A DNA stretch of 64,000 bases from G963663365 sp963663365. GTDB taxonomy: Bacteria > Hinthialibacterota > Hinthialibacteria > Hinthialibacterales > G963663365. Each line of letters opens with the position of its first letter. Position 1 is the stretch's first letter. The stretch lies in assembly GCA_963663365.2 (NCBI GenBank), contig CAXXIH010000001.1, positions 248,001 to 312,000 of the forward strand. Direction: 5' to 3'. Shown here one piece after another: positions 26,203-35,269 of this stretch. The position numbers and the translations under genes were made by a program. The notes under the pieces were generated by a model. It saw nothing but the letters and a program-made list of their open reading frames with translations. It did no database searches and was not told the DNA's origin.

Positions 26203-27405
26203 CTAAAGGCCCTTAATGATGGGTGGGGCCTGATAGAGCTCATAGGCCTCCCGCACCTTGCCGGAATCGATATTCCCCCGGTGCAGCCAAACCCTGTGAC
26301 GCACTGTCAGGGGCTGACCCGGTTCGAATGTGAAAGGAATCAGCCCGGGCCATGATGCGCCGATAAATCCGTAATCGGCTTTGGGGCGTATTGTCCATCC
26401 CGGCGGAAATCCTTCATTATCAGGGTGTACGAAAACACTAATGCCGGATATTTGATCCCGGTTATCGAAGCGCGCGGACATATCCACCCATGGCGAGCGT
26501 TTCATATCGCTTCGTTCCTGGGGACCTTCGGGAAACATCATGACCGGATCCAAACGGTCCGCTAAACGTAGATTGAAACCTCCATAGCCTACGCCGGGCC
26601 GTCCTTGAACAGTAACCGGTTCCAGTGAGGTCCAGGTCATTTCGAGATCGATGGCTTGGGCAAGATCATCCGAACGCCAGATCGTAATGACCATAACTTC
26701 TGTACCGACTTTGCGGTCTGCGACATACCAACCGTTCTGCACGCGGATTTGCGCGCAATTCCGGCCAACCCAATTCCCGAGCCATTTTTCAAAGCGAGTC
26801 CACGCGCCGTCAATGTGATAGTGATCGTGGGTTTCGCCTCCCACCGTAAAGCCCGGCCAGGCCCAAAACAGCCCGCGATGGTGATGGTGGTCATCCGGAA
26901 AATCGTCTGTGATTTGTTCGCCATCCAGGCCCAGGATCGGCGAAATGTAGCATGAGCGTGCCCGGTCGGCGGGAACCCCCTCCGGCGGCTGCTGGGTTTC
27001 GTAGATGTATTCCAGAACCAACCTGTCTCGATCATAGACCGCCAATCGGTTGACGCCGTTATCTTCAAGCCGGAATAGCGAAAATACAGGGTCGGGCTTG
27101 GTTGTAAGGTAATACTCGCTCTCTTTAGGAAGTCCTGCCGGTAATAGGAATGCAAGTGCGGCAGGGGTATCAGCATCGATGCCGGGCAGAATTTGCGCGC
27201 GCAGGTTTAGGCCGCTTCCTTGAGGCTTAAGCGTGTAACTTTCTCCGGAAGAAAGCGGCTCGATATCCGGGCAAAGAATTACTACAGGAGCGCTTGCAGG
27301 CAATTCGGCGTATTTCTGTTGCACAGATATTTGTACCGGCTTGTTTCTGCAGATTGCCGGGGATGCCGCCAATGCGATGATTAAAGCGATTGTCTGAATA
27401 CGCAT
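26203..27405 (-). CDS. PmoA-like (DUF6807) exported protein
   Basis: A 400-residue protein with a short signal peptide (ALIIALAASPAIC) and the signature of the DUF6807/'PmoA-like' family: CYISPILGLDGEQITDDFPD, the histidine run DHHHHRGLFWAW, and THDHYHIDGAWTRFEKW. Despite the family name it is not particulate methane monooxygenase; members accompany Gfo/Idh/MocA oxidoreductases in sugar-degrading bacteria. Here it lies 10 nt after such a gene, so the two form an operon probably acting on a carbohydrate in the periplasm. The exact reaction is not known. Confidence 0.85.
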   Translation of the reverse strand: MRIQTIALIIALAASPAICRNKPVQISVQQKYAELPASAPVVILCPDIEPLSSGESYTLKPQGSGLNLRAQILPGIDADTPAALAFLLPAGLPKESEYYLTTKPDPVFSLFRLEDNGVNRLAVYDRDRLVLEYIYETQQPPEGVPADRARSCYISPILGLDGEQITDDFPDDHHHHRGLFWAWPGFTVGGETHDHYHIDGAWTRFEKWLGNWVGRNCAQIRVQNGWYVADRKVGTEVMVITIWRSDDLAQAIDLEMTWTSLEPVTVQGRPGVGYGGFNLRLADRLDPVMMFPEGPQERSDMKRSPWVDMSARFDNRDQISGISVFVHPDNEGFPPGWTIRPKADYGFIGASWPGLIPFTFEPGQPLTVRHRVWLHRGNIDSGKVREAYELYQAPPIIKGL

Positions 27406-27415
27406 ACCTTACTCC

Positions 27416-28678
27416 TTATACGGAAATGATCTCTTCCGTCTTTTTGTCATAAATCTGCCTCCGTCCCAACTCCATAGACCGAAAGGCCATGATCGCCGCC
27501 ACAGAATGATTGAATCCGGCCCGGATGGGAGCGACCGGCTGTTTCCCGCTGCGCATACATTCCAGCCAGTTCTGCATATGACCGGGACACGGTTCGGGTT
27601 GGATGTCTATCGTTTCGGCAATTTTGTCTTTCCCGCCACCTTCCGGTGTGACTTTCCAACTGGTGGTATCGAATGTCCCCCGGGAACCGAAGAACGAGAC
27701 TTCACCGATAAAGCGTTTTGAGTTGCCCAAACGCGTGGCGTATCGAACCATGAATCCTTTTGGAAATTCATAAACGCACTGGCAGGTGTCGGCGTGCTCG
27801 CGGTCTTTCCAGATCAGTTTTGCGCCGTGGGCCATACAAGATTGCGGTGTTTCTTCTTGTAGAAACCAAACCACAATATCCATGAAATGACTGCCCAGCA
27901 GCCCCGGCGTGCCCGATGTGTAATCTTTGTAAAGATGCCAACAACGATACCGCCGTGGATCGAAAGGCCTTTGGGGGAGATGTATCAGGTATTGTTCCCA
28001 ATCCACATCCTCTTGGCGTACATCGTCAAATGGGCGATTCCAACGCGGCCCGTTGTCGTTCCAAGATGTTTCCACTTCTGTCACCGTGCCGAGGATGCCT
28101 GAGCGAATTAGTTTGCATGCGCCCAGGTGGTCCGGCCAACTACGCCGCTGAGTGCCGACTTGCACAATCACGCCTGCGTCTTCAACCGCATGCAGCGCTT
28201 CTTGGGCATGATCCAGGCGGTCAGCCATAGGTTTCTCACAATAGGCGTGTTTTCCGGCCCGGGCGGCTGCGGCCAAAATCGGCGAATGGGCGTGATCCGG
28301 CGTGGCAATCGTAACCGCATCAATCTCCTTGTTTTCGAGGATATCCATAAACCGTGTGGTGGTTTTGGGTTTGTTGCCGAAATTCTGACGTACCCGCTCC
28401 GCCGCTTTTTCTAAATTAGGCCGCCAGACATCACAGACAGCTGTTATCTCCACATTGCACTCTTTGGCGAGTTTTTCGATCTCGCCCATATGCGCGTTGT
28501 AGCCACGTCCGCCGCAACCGATCACTGCAATTCGAATCCGGTCATTTGCGCCGACTGCACCTATGCTCCAAGTATGTAGTGCCGGTGACAGTGCTGCTCC
28601 GGCCAGTGCGGTTTTTCCTAAGAAACTCCGGCGCGATGTCTTTGGAGTGTTTGCTTGATTCGTCTCATTCACATTCAT
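27416..28678 (-). CDS. Tat-exported Gfo/Idh/MocA-family oxidoreductase
   Basis: A 420-residue NAD(P)-dependent sugar dehydrogenase-like protein. A twin-arginine signal (TSRRSFLGKTALAGAALSPA) directs folded export. The Rossmann domain follows (IAVIGCGGRGYNAHM) with the family lysine motif HAYCEKPMADRLDHA, and then a C-terminal substrate domain (WHLYKDYTSGTPGLLGSHFM). Periplasmic Tat-dependent members are abundant in PVC and related phyla and act on sugars or cyclitols with a tightly bound cofactor. It is the first gene of a two-gene operon with the PmoA-like protein. Confidence 0.9.
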   Translation of the reverse strand: MNVNETNQANTPKTSRRSFLGKTALAGAALSPALHTWSIGAVGANDRIRIAVIGCGGRGYNAHMGEIEKLAKECNVEITAVCDVWRPNLEKAAERVRQNFGNKPKTTTRFMDILENKEIDAVTIATPDHAHSPILAAAARAGKHAYCEKPMADRLDHAQEALHAVEDAGVIVQVGTQRRSWPDHLGACKLIRSGILGTVTEVETSWNDNGPRWNRPFDDVRQEDVDWEQYLIHLPQRPFDPRRYRCWHLYKDYTSGTPGLLGSHFMDIVVWFLQEETPQSCMAHGAKLIWKDREHADTCQCVYEFPKGFMVRYATRLGNSKRFIGEVSFFGSRGTFDTTSWKVTPEGGGKDKIAETIDIQPEPCPGHMQNWLECMRSGKQPVAPIRAGFNHSVAAIMAFRSMELGRRQIYDKKTEEIISV

Positions 28679-28949
28679 GTGGTCCGGCCTCCGATTTCCG
28701 TATGGAAAGCAAGATACCCTTCCTGAAGAGATTGGTCACCCGCCCTGCAAAGGGGAAAAGAACGCCATAGGCCAAAAGCCGAAGTCGTCTCGACTTCACC
28801 AACTTCGTTGCTATCTTGACGATGCTGTATCTTCGTTGGTTTGAACCGGATGCAGTGTGAATTCCCGCACCATAATCGTAGCCATTCTTCTTTCGGCACA
28901 ATCATGAAGGAATTCAGCGTTTCACCTCTAAAATAGACCGGCAACGTGT

Positions 28950-30653
28950 ATGGACGATCGAGTACAACGTAAAAGCATACTTCTTGGCCTTGATGGCGCG
29001 ACTTGGGATCTTTTGGGGCCGTGGGCCGATGACGGCACACTGCCCAATCTGCATAAGTTGCGCAAAGAAGGTGTATGGGGCGAGTTGGCATCGACAGTTC
29101 CTTGCACAACGCCGCCGGCTTGGTCGGCTTGTGTGACCGGCTGTAATCCGGGAAAGCACGGTGTCTACGATTTTCGTGAGTCGCCTCTTAACCGCCCCTC
29201 ACGGCCCCTCATCACCGGTCAGTCGATCCGCTGTGACAAACTCTGGCATATGTTTAACCGTTTGGGGAGCCGGACTGGGGTACTGAATGTTCCGATAACC
29301 TATCCTCCCGAGAAAATCGACGGATTCATGGTTTCAGGGATGATGACTCCATCGAAAGACGTTGCCTATACCTATCCCCAAGAACTTAAGGATGAACTGC
29401 TTGAGGCCATCGGCGATTATGTGCCCAATATCGATATCCCCCGCTACGATGTTGAACTCCCTGAAGATGCCGAAGTGTTCCTTGCGGATATGGAGTATTG
29501 TTTTACCAAGCGTGTAGAAGCACTTCTTTATCTTCTGGATAATCACGAATGGGATTTCTTTATGGCGGTCTTTGTTTTACCGGACCGCATTCAGCATCTA
29601 TTTTGGAAATATCTCGATGCACAGTTCCCTCAATATAAAAGCGAATTCGGCGAGTGGATTCGCCCCAAGATCATTGAATGCTACCGGCTTCTCGATGATA
29701 TGGTTGGCGAAGTCATGGCGCGCGTGGATGATAAAACGGATTTATACGTTATGTCCGACCATGGCTTCGGCGGCACCGATGCTTGGATCAATGTCAATAC
29801 TTGGTTGGAACGTGAAGGCTATTTAAAACTGCATCCCGGCCAGGCGCTTAAGAAACGCTTGTTTTATGCCGGTGTGGCGGCCAACGATCTGCCCTGGGTC
29901 AAATTGCTGATCCCCAAATGGATGCAAAGCGCCATCCGGGGACGTATTCGCGGGAAACGGTCATCTTTTATTACCGATTTAGGCGATACCATCGACTGGG
30001 AACGAACACGGGCCTTTTTTGCAAGTATCCCCTGCCAAGGGCTTTTCATTAATGTGAAACGCCACGATCCCGACACCGGGCAGACAATTGGAATTGTTGA
30101 GAAAGGTACAGAATACGACCGGTTGCGCGCCGAACTTATTTCGAAACTGGAGAATTTTCGGGATCCCGAATCCGGTGTGCGTATTGTGGATTGGGTAAAA
30201 CGGCGCGAAGACCTCTATGAAGGCGAACAAGCCCAATACGCTCCGGATATTGTATTTGTTGCCCGCAATTATGCGTATTTAGCGCGTCAGTTTTTTGGCG
30301 ATTGGAAAATCGTTCGGCATTGCGAAGAAATCCCCAATGGATTTCACCGTCCGAATGGTGTCTTTGCCGCTTATGGCAAAAACTTCCGTGCGGGTCACAT
30401 TGTCAAAGATGCGGAGATTGTCGATATCGCACCTACACTGCTGCATGGCTGTGGATTGCCGGTTCCACCTTCCATGGACGGCAAAGTGTTGCGCGATATT
30501 TTCACTGAATCATACGACCGTACACATCCGATCCGGCGCGGCGAAATCGCCGGTGGTCCCGCAGCGTTGAATGATGACAAAGACGATGTTTACACAGAAG
30601 ATGAAGAAGCCATCGTCATGAAACGATTGCGCGATTTAGGATACCTCGACTGA
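28950..30653 (+). CDS. Alkaline-phosphatase-superfamily phosphodiesterase (type I)
   Basis: A 567-residue cytoplasmic-looking enzyme (no signal peptide) of the nucleotide pyrophosphatase/phosphodiesterase clan. Metal ligand Asp15 lies in LLGLDGATWD, the likely nucleophile is Thr53 or Thr54 in VPCTTPPAWSA, and further metal sites are MSDHGFGG (about 267) and GFHRPNGVF. The pattern TTPPAW..CVTGCNPGKHGVYDF is typical of a group found in bacteria and archaea whose substrates are unknown. The next gene starts 1 nt after its stop, encoding a second superfamily member, and a paralogue of this protein starts at 33701. An envelope-polymer function is inferred from context. Confidence 0.82.
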   Translation: MDDRVQRKSILLGLDGATWDLLGPWADDGTLPNLHKLRKEGVWGELASTVPCTTPPAWSACVTGCNPGKHGVYDFRESPLNRPSRPLITGQSIRCDKLWHMFNRLGSRTGVLNVPITYPPEKIDGFMVSGMMTPSKDVAYTYPQELKDELLEAIGDYVPNIDIPRYDVELPEDAEVFLADMEYCFTKRVEALLYLLDNHEWDFFMAVFVLPDRIQHLFWKYLDAQFPQYKSEFGEWIRPKIIECYRLLDDMVGEVMARVDDKTDLYVMSDHGFGGTDAWINVNTWLEREGYLKLHPGQALKKRLFYAGVAANDLPWVKLLIPKWMQSAIRGRIRGKRSSFITDLGDTIDWERTRAFFASIPCQGLFINVKRHDPDTGQTIGIVEKGTEYDRLRAELISKLENFRDPESGVRIVDWVKRREDLYEGEQAQYAPDIVFVARNYAYLARQFFGDWKIVRHCEEIPNGFHRPNGVFAAYGKNFRAGHIVKDAEIVDIAPTLLHGCGLPVPPSMDGKVLRDIFTESYDRTHPIRRGEIAGGPAALNDDKDDVYTEDEEAIVMKRLRDLGYLD

Positions 30654-30654
30654 A

Positions 30655-33633
30655 ATGAACAAATCGAAAATCCTCCGCTGGTCAATTAAATTCTTGATTA
30701 CCATCGGGCTCTTTGTGCTTATCTTTCGACCCGAACTGTTCGGAATTTCTAAGCAATTTGTCAATGTCGAACTCTCGGAAGTCTGGGAACAAGTTAAAGG
30801 ATTACGCTTCGGCATATTTGTTCCTTGGATTTTGGCCGCGTTTTTAATTAAAGCCACAGGAATGCTGGCCAGCGTGCGCCGCTGGGACCTTTTATTGCGG
30901 GGGCAAGGCATTGTTGCTCCATTCCGGCATCTTCTCGGTACATTCTTGGTGGGGCGCTTCTTCGGTGTATTTCTACCGAGCACGGTGGGTTTGGATGCCT
31001 ACCGGATGTATGACCTTTCGCGGCATTCCAAACTTGTCGCGCCTAATGTTGCCGTGTTTTTAGTCGAAAAAATTATCGGTCTGTTTTCACTTTCATTGCT
31101 GCTTTTTGCGACCGCTCCCTTCGGTGTTGCATTTGTGGGCAAAGAGGCGGTTTACGGGCTGCTCTTGCTCTTTGCTGTGCCCGTTACGCTGTCGTTCCTT
31201 GTGCTTCTGTTTCCCGGCGCGGTCGTTTGGTTTTTGGATCGCTCATTCCTGCGTATTGAAATTTTGGACCGGCGATTACGGACCGCTGTAGAGGCTGTGG
31301 CCATTTACCGCCATGCGCGTCCTTTGCTTATGCGTGCGGTTGGCTATGGCGTGATTGTGCATGCCGCTACGGCTTTCATGTATTTTGCAACAGCACGGGC
31401 TATCGCTTCGGATGTTTCATTGGCGGAGATCCTTTTTGTTGCACCGATTATGATTGCGGCTGTCGTTGGAGCGCCGGTTTCGATGAGCGGCGGGGGGATT
31501 CGCGAAGGCACCTTTATCTATCTGCTTAAGTTGGTAGGTATTCCCTCAGCGCCTGCATTCTTGCTGTCGCATTTAGGATTTTGGGCTGGAGAGTCGCTAA
31601 GCATGATCGGCGGTGTGATCTATATGCTCCGTCCGGCAGGCTATCAACCGCAACTCGCCGGAAAGGCGATAGAGGAGCGTATTCAGCAAGAGGAACAACA
31701 GCTAGAAGAATCTGTACCAACTGGAATATGGCAAGCTCCTAAAACTCCTCCCGGTATAGCGCTCTGGGATGCGGCGCTGCTTTCTCTCTTAGCCGGTTTA
31801 GCTGTCGGGATTTGGGAGTCATTGTTGATCATCGGCGCGTATGCCGATGTGGAATGGGGTGTTGTTTCATTCGCCTTTTTGACTTACGGCTTGGGTGGAA
31901 TCTGTGCTGGTCTCGGTGTTGCGCTCGTGCTTTTGGTTTTCGGCAAGTGGGAAAAGACGTTTCATGAGTGCCTGCCCACATTAAGTGCCGCATCGGTGTT
32001 CGCCATGTTCACATTGGTGATTGCCCGTTTCCGCATACGGCGTGATCTTTTTAGCGAACACGGTATGGGCAAACTCGGGCTCCTCTCTGATGCGGCCTTG
32101 TTGGCCTGCGCGGGGTTCTTCGTTTTAATTGCAGGCATTGCCTTAGGGAAAACCTGGTGGAAGCCAGGTTCAATAAAACACCGGCGCATCGCTTATGGAT
32201 GTCTGTGTTTTTGCATTGTTTTGGGATTGGTTTCAGCCGCGACAACACCATCGGATCCGCGCGAGGAAGTTTCGGACGCCCTTGCGGAATCTAAGCCTGT
32301 GCTTACCAAAAACGATGCCCCGCACATTCTTTTGATGGTCGCCGATGCTTTGCGGGCCGATGCCTTGGGTTGCTATGGCGCGGATGGAAATCCTACGCCG
32401 AGCATCGATGCGCTTGCATTTGAATCGATCCGATTTGCGAAAACATTGGCGCAAAGCTCTTGGACCCGGCCGTCATTCGCCACTATTTTTTCCAGCAGAT
32501 ATCCCAGCGGTCATACGGCGAAATATAAGTTCTCGGCTTTACCGGACGATGTCACTACCTTGGCGGAAGGCTTGCAGCGTGCCGGCTATCAAACTCTGGG
32601 AATTGCCAACAATACCAATATTGCGCCTGCATTTAACTATCAACAGGGATTCGACCGTTACATCTATCTCGCGCCGGATCCATTTTTCGGAGCCAGTTCT
32701 TCGGCGTCCCGGCTGATCAGTTATCAGGTATTGCGCCAAATGACTGCGAAATTCGGTCCGGCTGTTCCCGATATCAATTATTTTTATCGTAATGCGGCCT
32801 TTGTGAACGAAACTGCCTTAAAGGCGATTGAAGAACTCGATCCCAACCGTCCGGCTTTTATTTTTATACATTTTATGGAGCCGCATGATCCTTATGTGCC
32901 GCATCCCAATGATGGTACGGGTGTGGCCCGGGCGCGCACTCCCAAACCTAATCCCAGCCAACTTGAGGCATTGAAGAAACTATATGATGGCGAAGTCCGC
33001 TATATGGATCAGAATATAGGCGAGTTGTTGGATGCGCTCCGGTTTTCGGGATTCGGATCAAATCTTGTGACTGTTTTTACCGCGGATCATGGAGAAGAGT
33101 TCTATGAGCATGGCGGCTGGTGGCATGGGACAACACTTTATGAAGAAGTGATTTCGGTGCCACTGATTATCCGTCTTCCTGGTGGTTCCCGTTCGGGAGA
33201 AACCGTTGATGGGCTTGCCCGTCTTTTAGATATTGCGCCCACTTTGATTACCGCGGCCGGAATCGATGTGCCCGAAGATATGCTGGGCAGAAATCTGTTG
33301 GCACCCGATCTTGAACCGCTTTCTTATGTATTTTCGGAAGAAGATCATGAAGGCAATGTTTTGTTTGCGCTACGAGGGAGACAATGGAAACTCATTGAGG
33401 CCAATTCCAGAAATCCGCGAGGGCTCGATCCCCGGGAGATGTACGATCTCGATCTCGACCCCCGGGAAGAAGAGAATCTTGCACTGGATGAGTCATTGAC
33501 ACCCATTGCCGAAAGTCTTCAACGCGCATTGGACACGGCGAAAGAAGCCGCTGCCAAAGATGCGGTCATGGGTGCATCAACAACACTCGATTCCGAACTG
33601 GAAGAGCAAATGGGTGCGCTTGGTTATACCTGA
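30655..33633 (+). CDS. UPF0104 (LPG synthase/flippase-like) membrane domain fused to a sulfatase-fold domain
   Basis: A 992-residue fusion. Residues 1-335 form a UPF0104/AglD-like polytopic domain (FLVGRFFGVFLPSTVGLDAY; SGGGIREGTFIYLL) as in the flippase half of MprF. Residues 370-520 add about five more membrane helices. Residues 555-992 form a sulfatase-fold domain facing the periplasm: ILLMVADALRADALGCYGAD (metal Asp), SSWTRPSFATIFSSRYPSGH and TADHGEEFYEHGGWWHG. At the position of the sulfatase formylglycine cysteine the residue is Thr, as in LtaS/EptA-type phosphotransferases, so a phosphotransferase or phosphodiesterase activity is more likely than sulfatase. The ATG lies 1 nt after the preceding stop, implying coupling. 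Confidence 0.85.
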   Translation: MNKSKILRWSIKFLITIGLFVLIFRPELFGISKQFVNVELSEVWEQVKGLRFGIFVPWILAAFLIKATGMLASVRRWDLLLRGQGIVAPFRHLLGTFLVGRFFGVFLPSTVGLDAYRMYDLSRHSKLVAPNVAVFLVEKIIGLFSLSLLLFATAPFGVAFVGKEAVYGLLLLFAVPVTLSFLVLLFPGAVVWFLDRSFLRIEILDRRLRTAVEAVAIYRHARPLLMRAVGYGVIVHAATAFMYFATARAIASDVSLAEILFVAPIMIAAVVGAPVSMSGGGIREGTFIYLLKLVGIPSAPAFLLSHLGFWAGESLSMIGGVIYMLRPAGYQPQLAGKAIEERIQQEEQQLEESVPTGIWQAPKTPPGIALWDAALLSLLAGLAVGIWESLLIIGAYADVEWGVVSFAFLTYGLGGICAGLGVALVLLVFGKWEKTFHECLPTLSAASVFAMFTLVIARFRIRRDLFSEHGMGKLGLLSDAALLACAGFFVLIAGIALGKTWWKPGSIKHRRIAYGCLCFCIVLGLVSAATTPSDPREEVSDALAESKPVLTKNDAPHILLMVADALRADALGCYGADGNPTPSIDALAFESIRFAKTLAQSSWTRPSFATIFSSRYPSGHTAKYKFSALPDDVTTLAEGLQRAGYQTLGIANNTNIAPAFNYQQGFDRYIYLAPDPFFGASSSASRLISYQVLRQMTAKFGPAVPDINYFYRNAAFVNETALKAIEELDPNRPAFIFIHFMEPHDPYVPHPNDGTGVARARTPKPNPSQLEALKKLYDGEVRYMDQNIGELLDALRFSGFGSNLVTVFTADHGEEFYEHGGWWHGTTLYEEVISVPLIIRLPGGSRSGETVDGLARLLDIAPTLITAAGIDVPEDMLGRNLLAPDLEPLSYVFSEEDHEGNVLFALRGRQWKLIEANSRNPRGLDPREMYDLDLDPREEENLALDESLTPIAESLQRALDTAKEAAAKDAVMGASTTLDSELEEQMGALGYT

Positions 33634-33700
33634 TACTCTAAAAGGCGTTTGCTGACAGCAGTTCCTTCATCCTTACCGAGTCCTGCTTCATACTTCTGTT

Positions 33701-35269
33701 ATGGCACCCCGAATTATGATTATCGGTTGGGATGGGGCCACGTTCCGTCTGGCGGAACCGTGGTTGCAAGAGGGGTATTTGCCCAATCTGCAGAATCTTA
33801 TTGAAAAGGGCCAACGAGCGGTTCTGGAATCGACCATTCCCCCGGTTACGTTCCCTGCGTGGTGTAGCATGGTTACCGGCTACGGGCCGGGCCAGCATGG
33901 TGTATTTGATTTTTCCCGCAGAGAACCGGGCAGCTATCGTATTCGTTTTATCAATTCCCACGCCCGCAAAAGGCCCGCGTTTTGGAATCTTGCCTATGAA
34001 GCCGGATTGTCGTGTTGTATTGTGGGTGTACCTACAACCTATCCTCCCGAACCGGTTCGAGGGTGCATGATTTCCGGATTTGATAGTCCCGTCACTACAT
34101 ATTTGAACCGGGCTTGCTTTCATCCGCACGGATTGTACGAGGAAATGCATGAACTTATCGGCGCATTTCCGGTTGCGGGGATTCAAGAAGTCCAAATCGG
34201 TCCCGATTGGCACGAACGCGCCTTATCGACACTTCGCAAAACCATTCGCACCAAGACACAGGCGCTTGAATATTTGCTGCAAAAAAAGAATCCCGAGGTG
34301 CTGATGGCCGTTTATGGTGAATCCGATACCATCGCCCATCACTTTTGGCCCTTGCACGATTCGGCGTCACCCCGGTGTTGGCTCGAACAACCATCTTCCC
34401 GTCTACGTAAGGCCATACGGGATATATATATGGATTTGGATGCCGCCTTAGGCACGCTATTACACTATGCCGATGAGGATACAACTGTAATGGTTGTGTC
34501 CGATCATGGTTTCGGTGGAGCGAGTGACCGTGTTGTGCATTTGGCGAGGTGGTTGGAGAACCAAAACTATGCGGCATTGCATGGAACGGATAACCGTTTG
34601 CTTGAGCGGTTTAAATCTTGGGGGATGGCGATAACTCCGGCGTGGTTACAGGTTCAGCTTTTTCGCCGGGCCGATGGCCGTTTTGCCGGTGAAATCGAAA
34701 GCCGCAGCCGTTTAGGGAAATATATCTGGCCGCAAACACGCGTCTTTAGCGAAGAACTCTCTTATGCCCCAAGTCTATGTTTCAACTTGAAAGGGCGTGA
34801 GCCGGAGGGGATTGTCGAACCCGGTGCAGAACTGGAAGATTTGCAGGCCGAGGTGATCGAACAGTTGCTCTCTTGGCGGGATCCATTAGATGAGCATTCC
34901 GTTGTGCGGAATGTCTACAAGCGCGATGAAATTTACACGGGTCCATATATTGAGGCGGCTCCCGATTTAATACTCGAGTTTGAAGAACCGGGTGGTTATT
35001 CCTACACGGCGCTGCCCAGTGGCCGCTCTCAAAACGAGCAACCTATCGAACGGCTGCCGAAATCGCGTCTTAAAGGCGGGAAGGGAGCCGGAATGGCCGG
35101 TACTCACCGGAGGGATGGCCTTTTTGTTGCCGCTGGTCCCGCTATCCCCCGCCAAGACACTCTAGGCAAGCGGTCCATCGTGGATATTGCTCCAACGGTT
35201 TTGGCTGCGCTTGGACTTGCGATACCTTCCGATATTGAGGGCGTACCTATTAGTTCGTCCCATGACTGA
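33701..35269 (+). CDS. Second alkaline-phosphatase-superfamily phosphodiesterase
   Basis: A 522-residue paralogue of the protein encoded at 28950. The motifs match: Asp11 in IIGWDGATFR, a Thr nucleophile (Thr50) in PPVTFPAWCSM, GPGQHGVFDFSRR, VVSDHGFGGASDRVVH, and GTHRRDGLFVAAG near the end. The shared middle (NVPITYPPE versus GVPTTYPPEPVRG) shows a common origin. It has no signal peptide. Its stop overlaps the start of the following glycosyltransferase gene. The presence of two such cytosolic enzymes either side of a membrane-bound relative suggests related steps on a phosphate-containing intermediate. Confidence 0.82.
   Translation: MAPRIMIIGWDGATFRLAEPWLQEGYLPNLQNLIEKGQRAVLESTIPPVTFPAWCSMVTGYGPGQHGVFDFSRREPGSYRIRFINSHARKRPAFWNLAYEAGLSCCIVGVPTTYPPEPVRGCMISGFDSPVTTYLNRACFHPHGLYEEMHELIGAFPVAGIQEVQIGPDWHERALSTLRKTIRTKTQALEYLLQKKNPEVLMAVYGESDTIAHHFWPLHDSASPRCWLEQPSSRLRKAIRDIYMDLDAALGTLLHYADEDTTVMVVSDHGFGGASDRVVHLARWLENQNYAALHGTDNRLLERFKSWGMAITPAWLQVQLFRRADGRFAGEIESRSRLGKYIWPQTRVFSEELSYAPSLCFNLKGREPEGIVEPGAELEDLQAEVIEQLLSWRDPLDEHSVVRNVYKRDEIYTGPYIEAAPDLILEFEEPGGYSYTALPSGRSQNEQPIERLPKSRLKGGKGAGMAGTHRRDGLFVAAGPAIPRQDTLGKRSIVDIAPTVLAALGLAIPSDIEGVPISSSHD

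Noticed and set aside
26203..27405. Particulate methane monooxygenase subunit A, as the family name suggests
   Set aside because: The protein is soluble with a signal peptide and matches DUF6807, not the membrane-embedded monooxygenase subunit.
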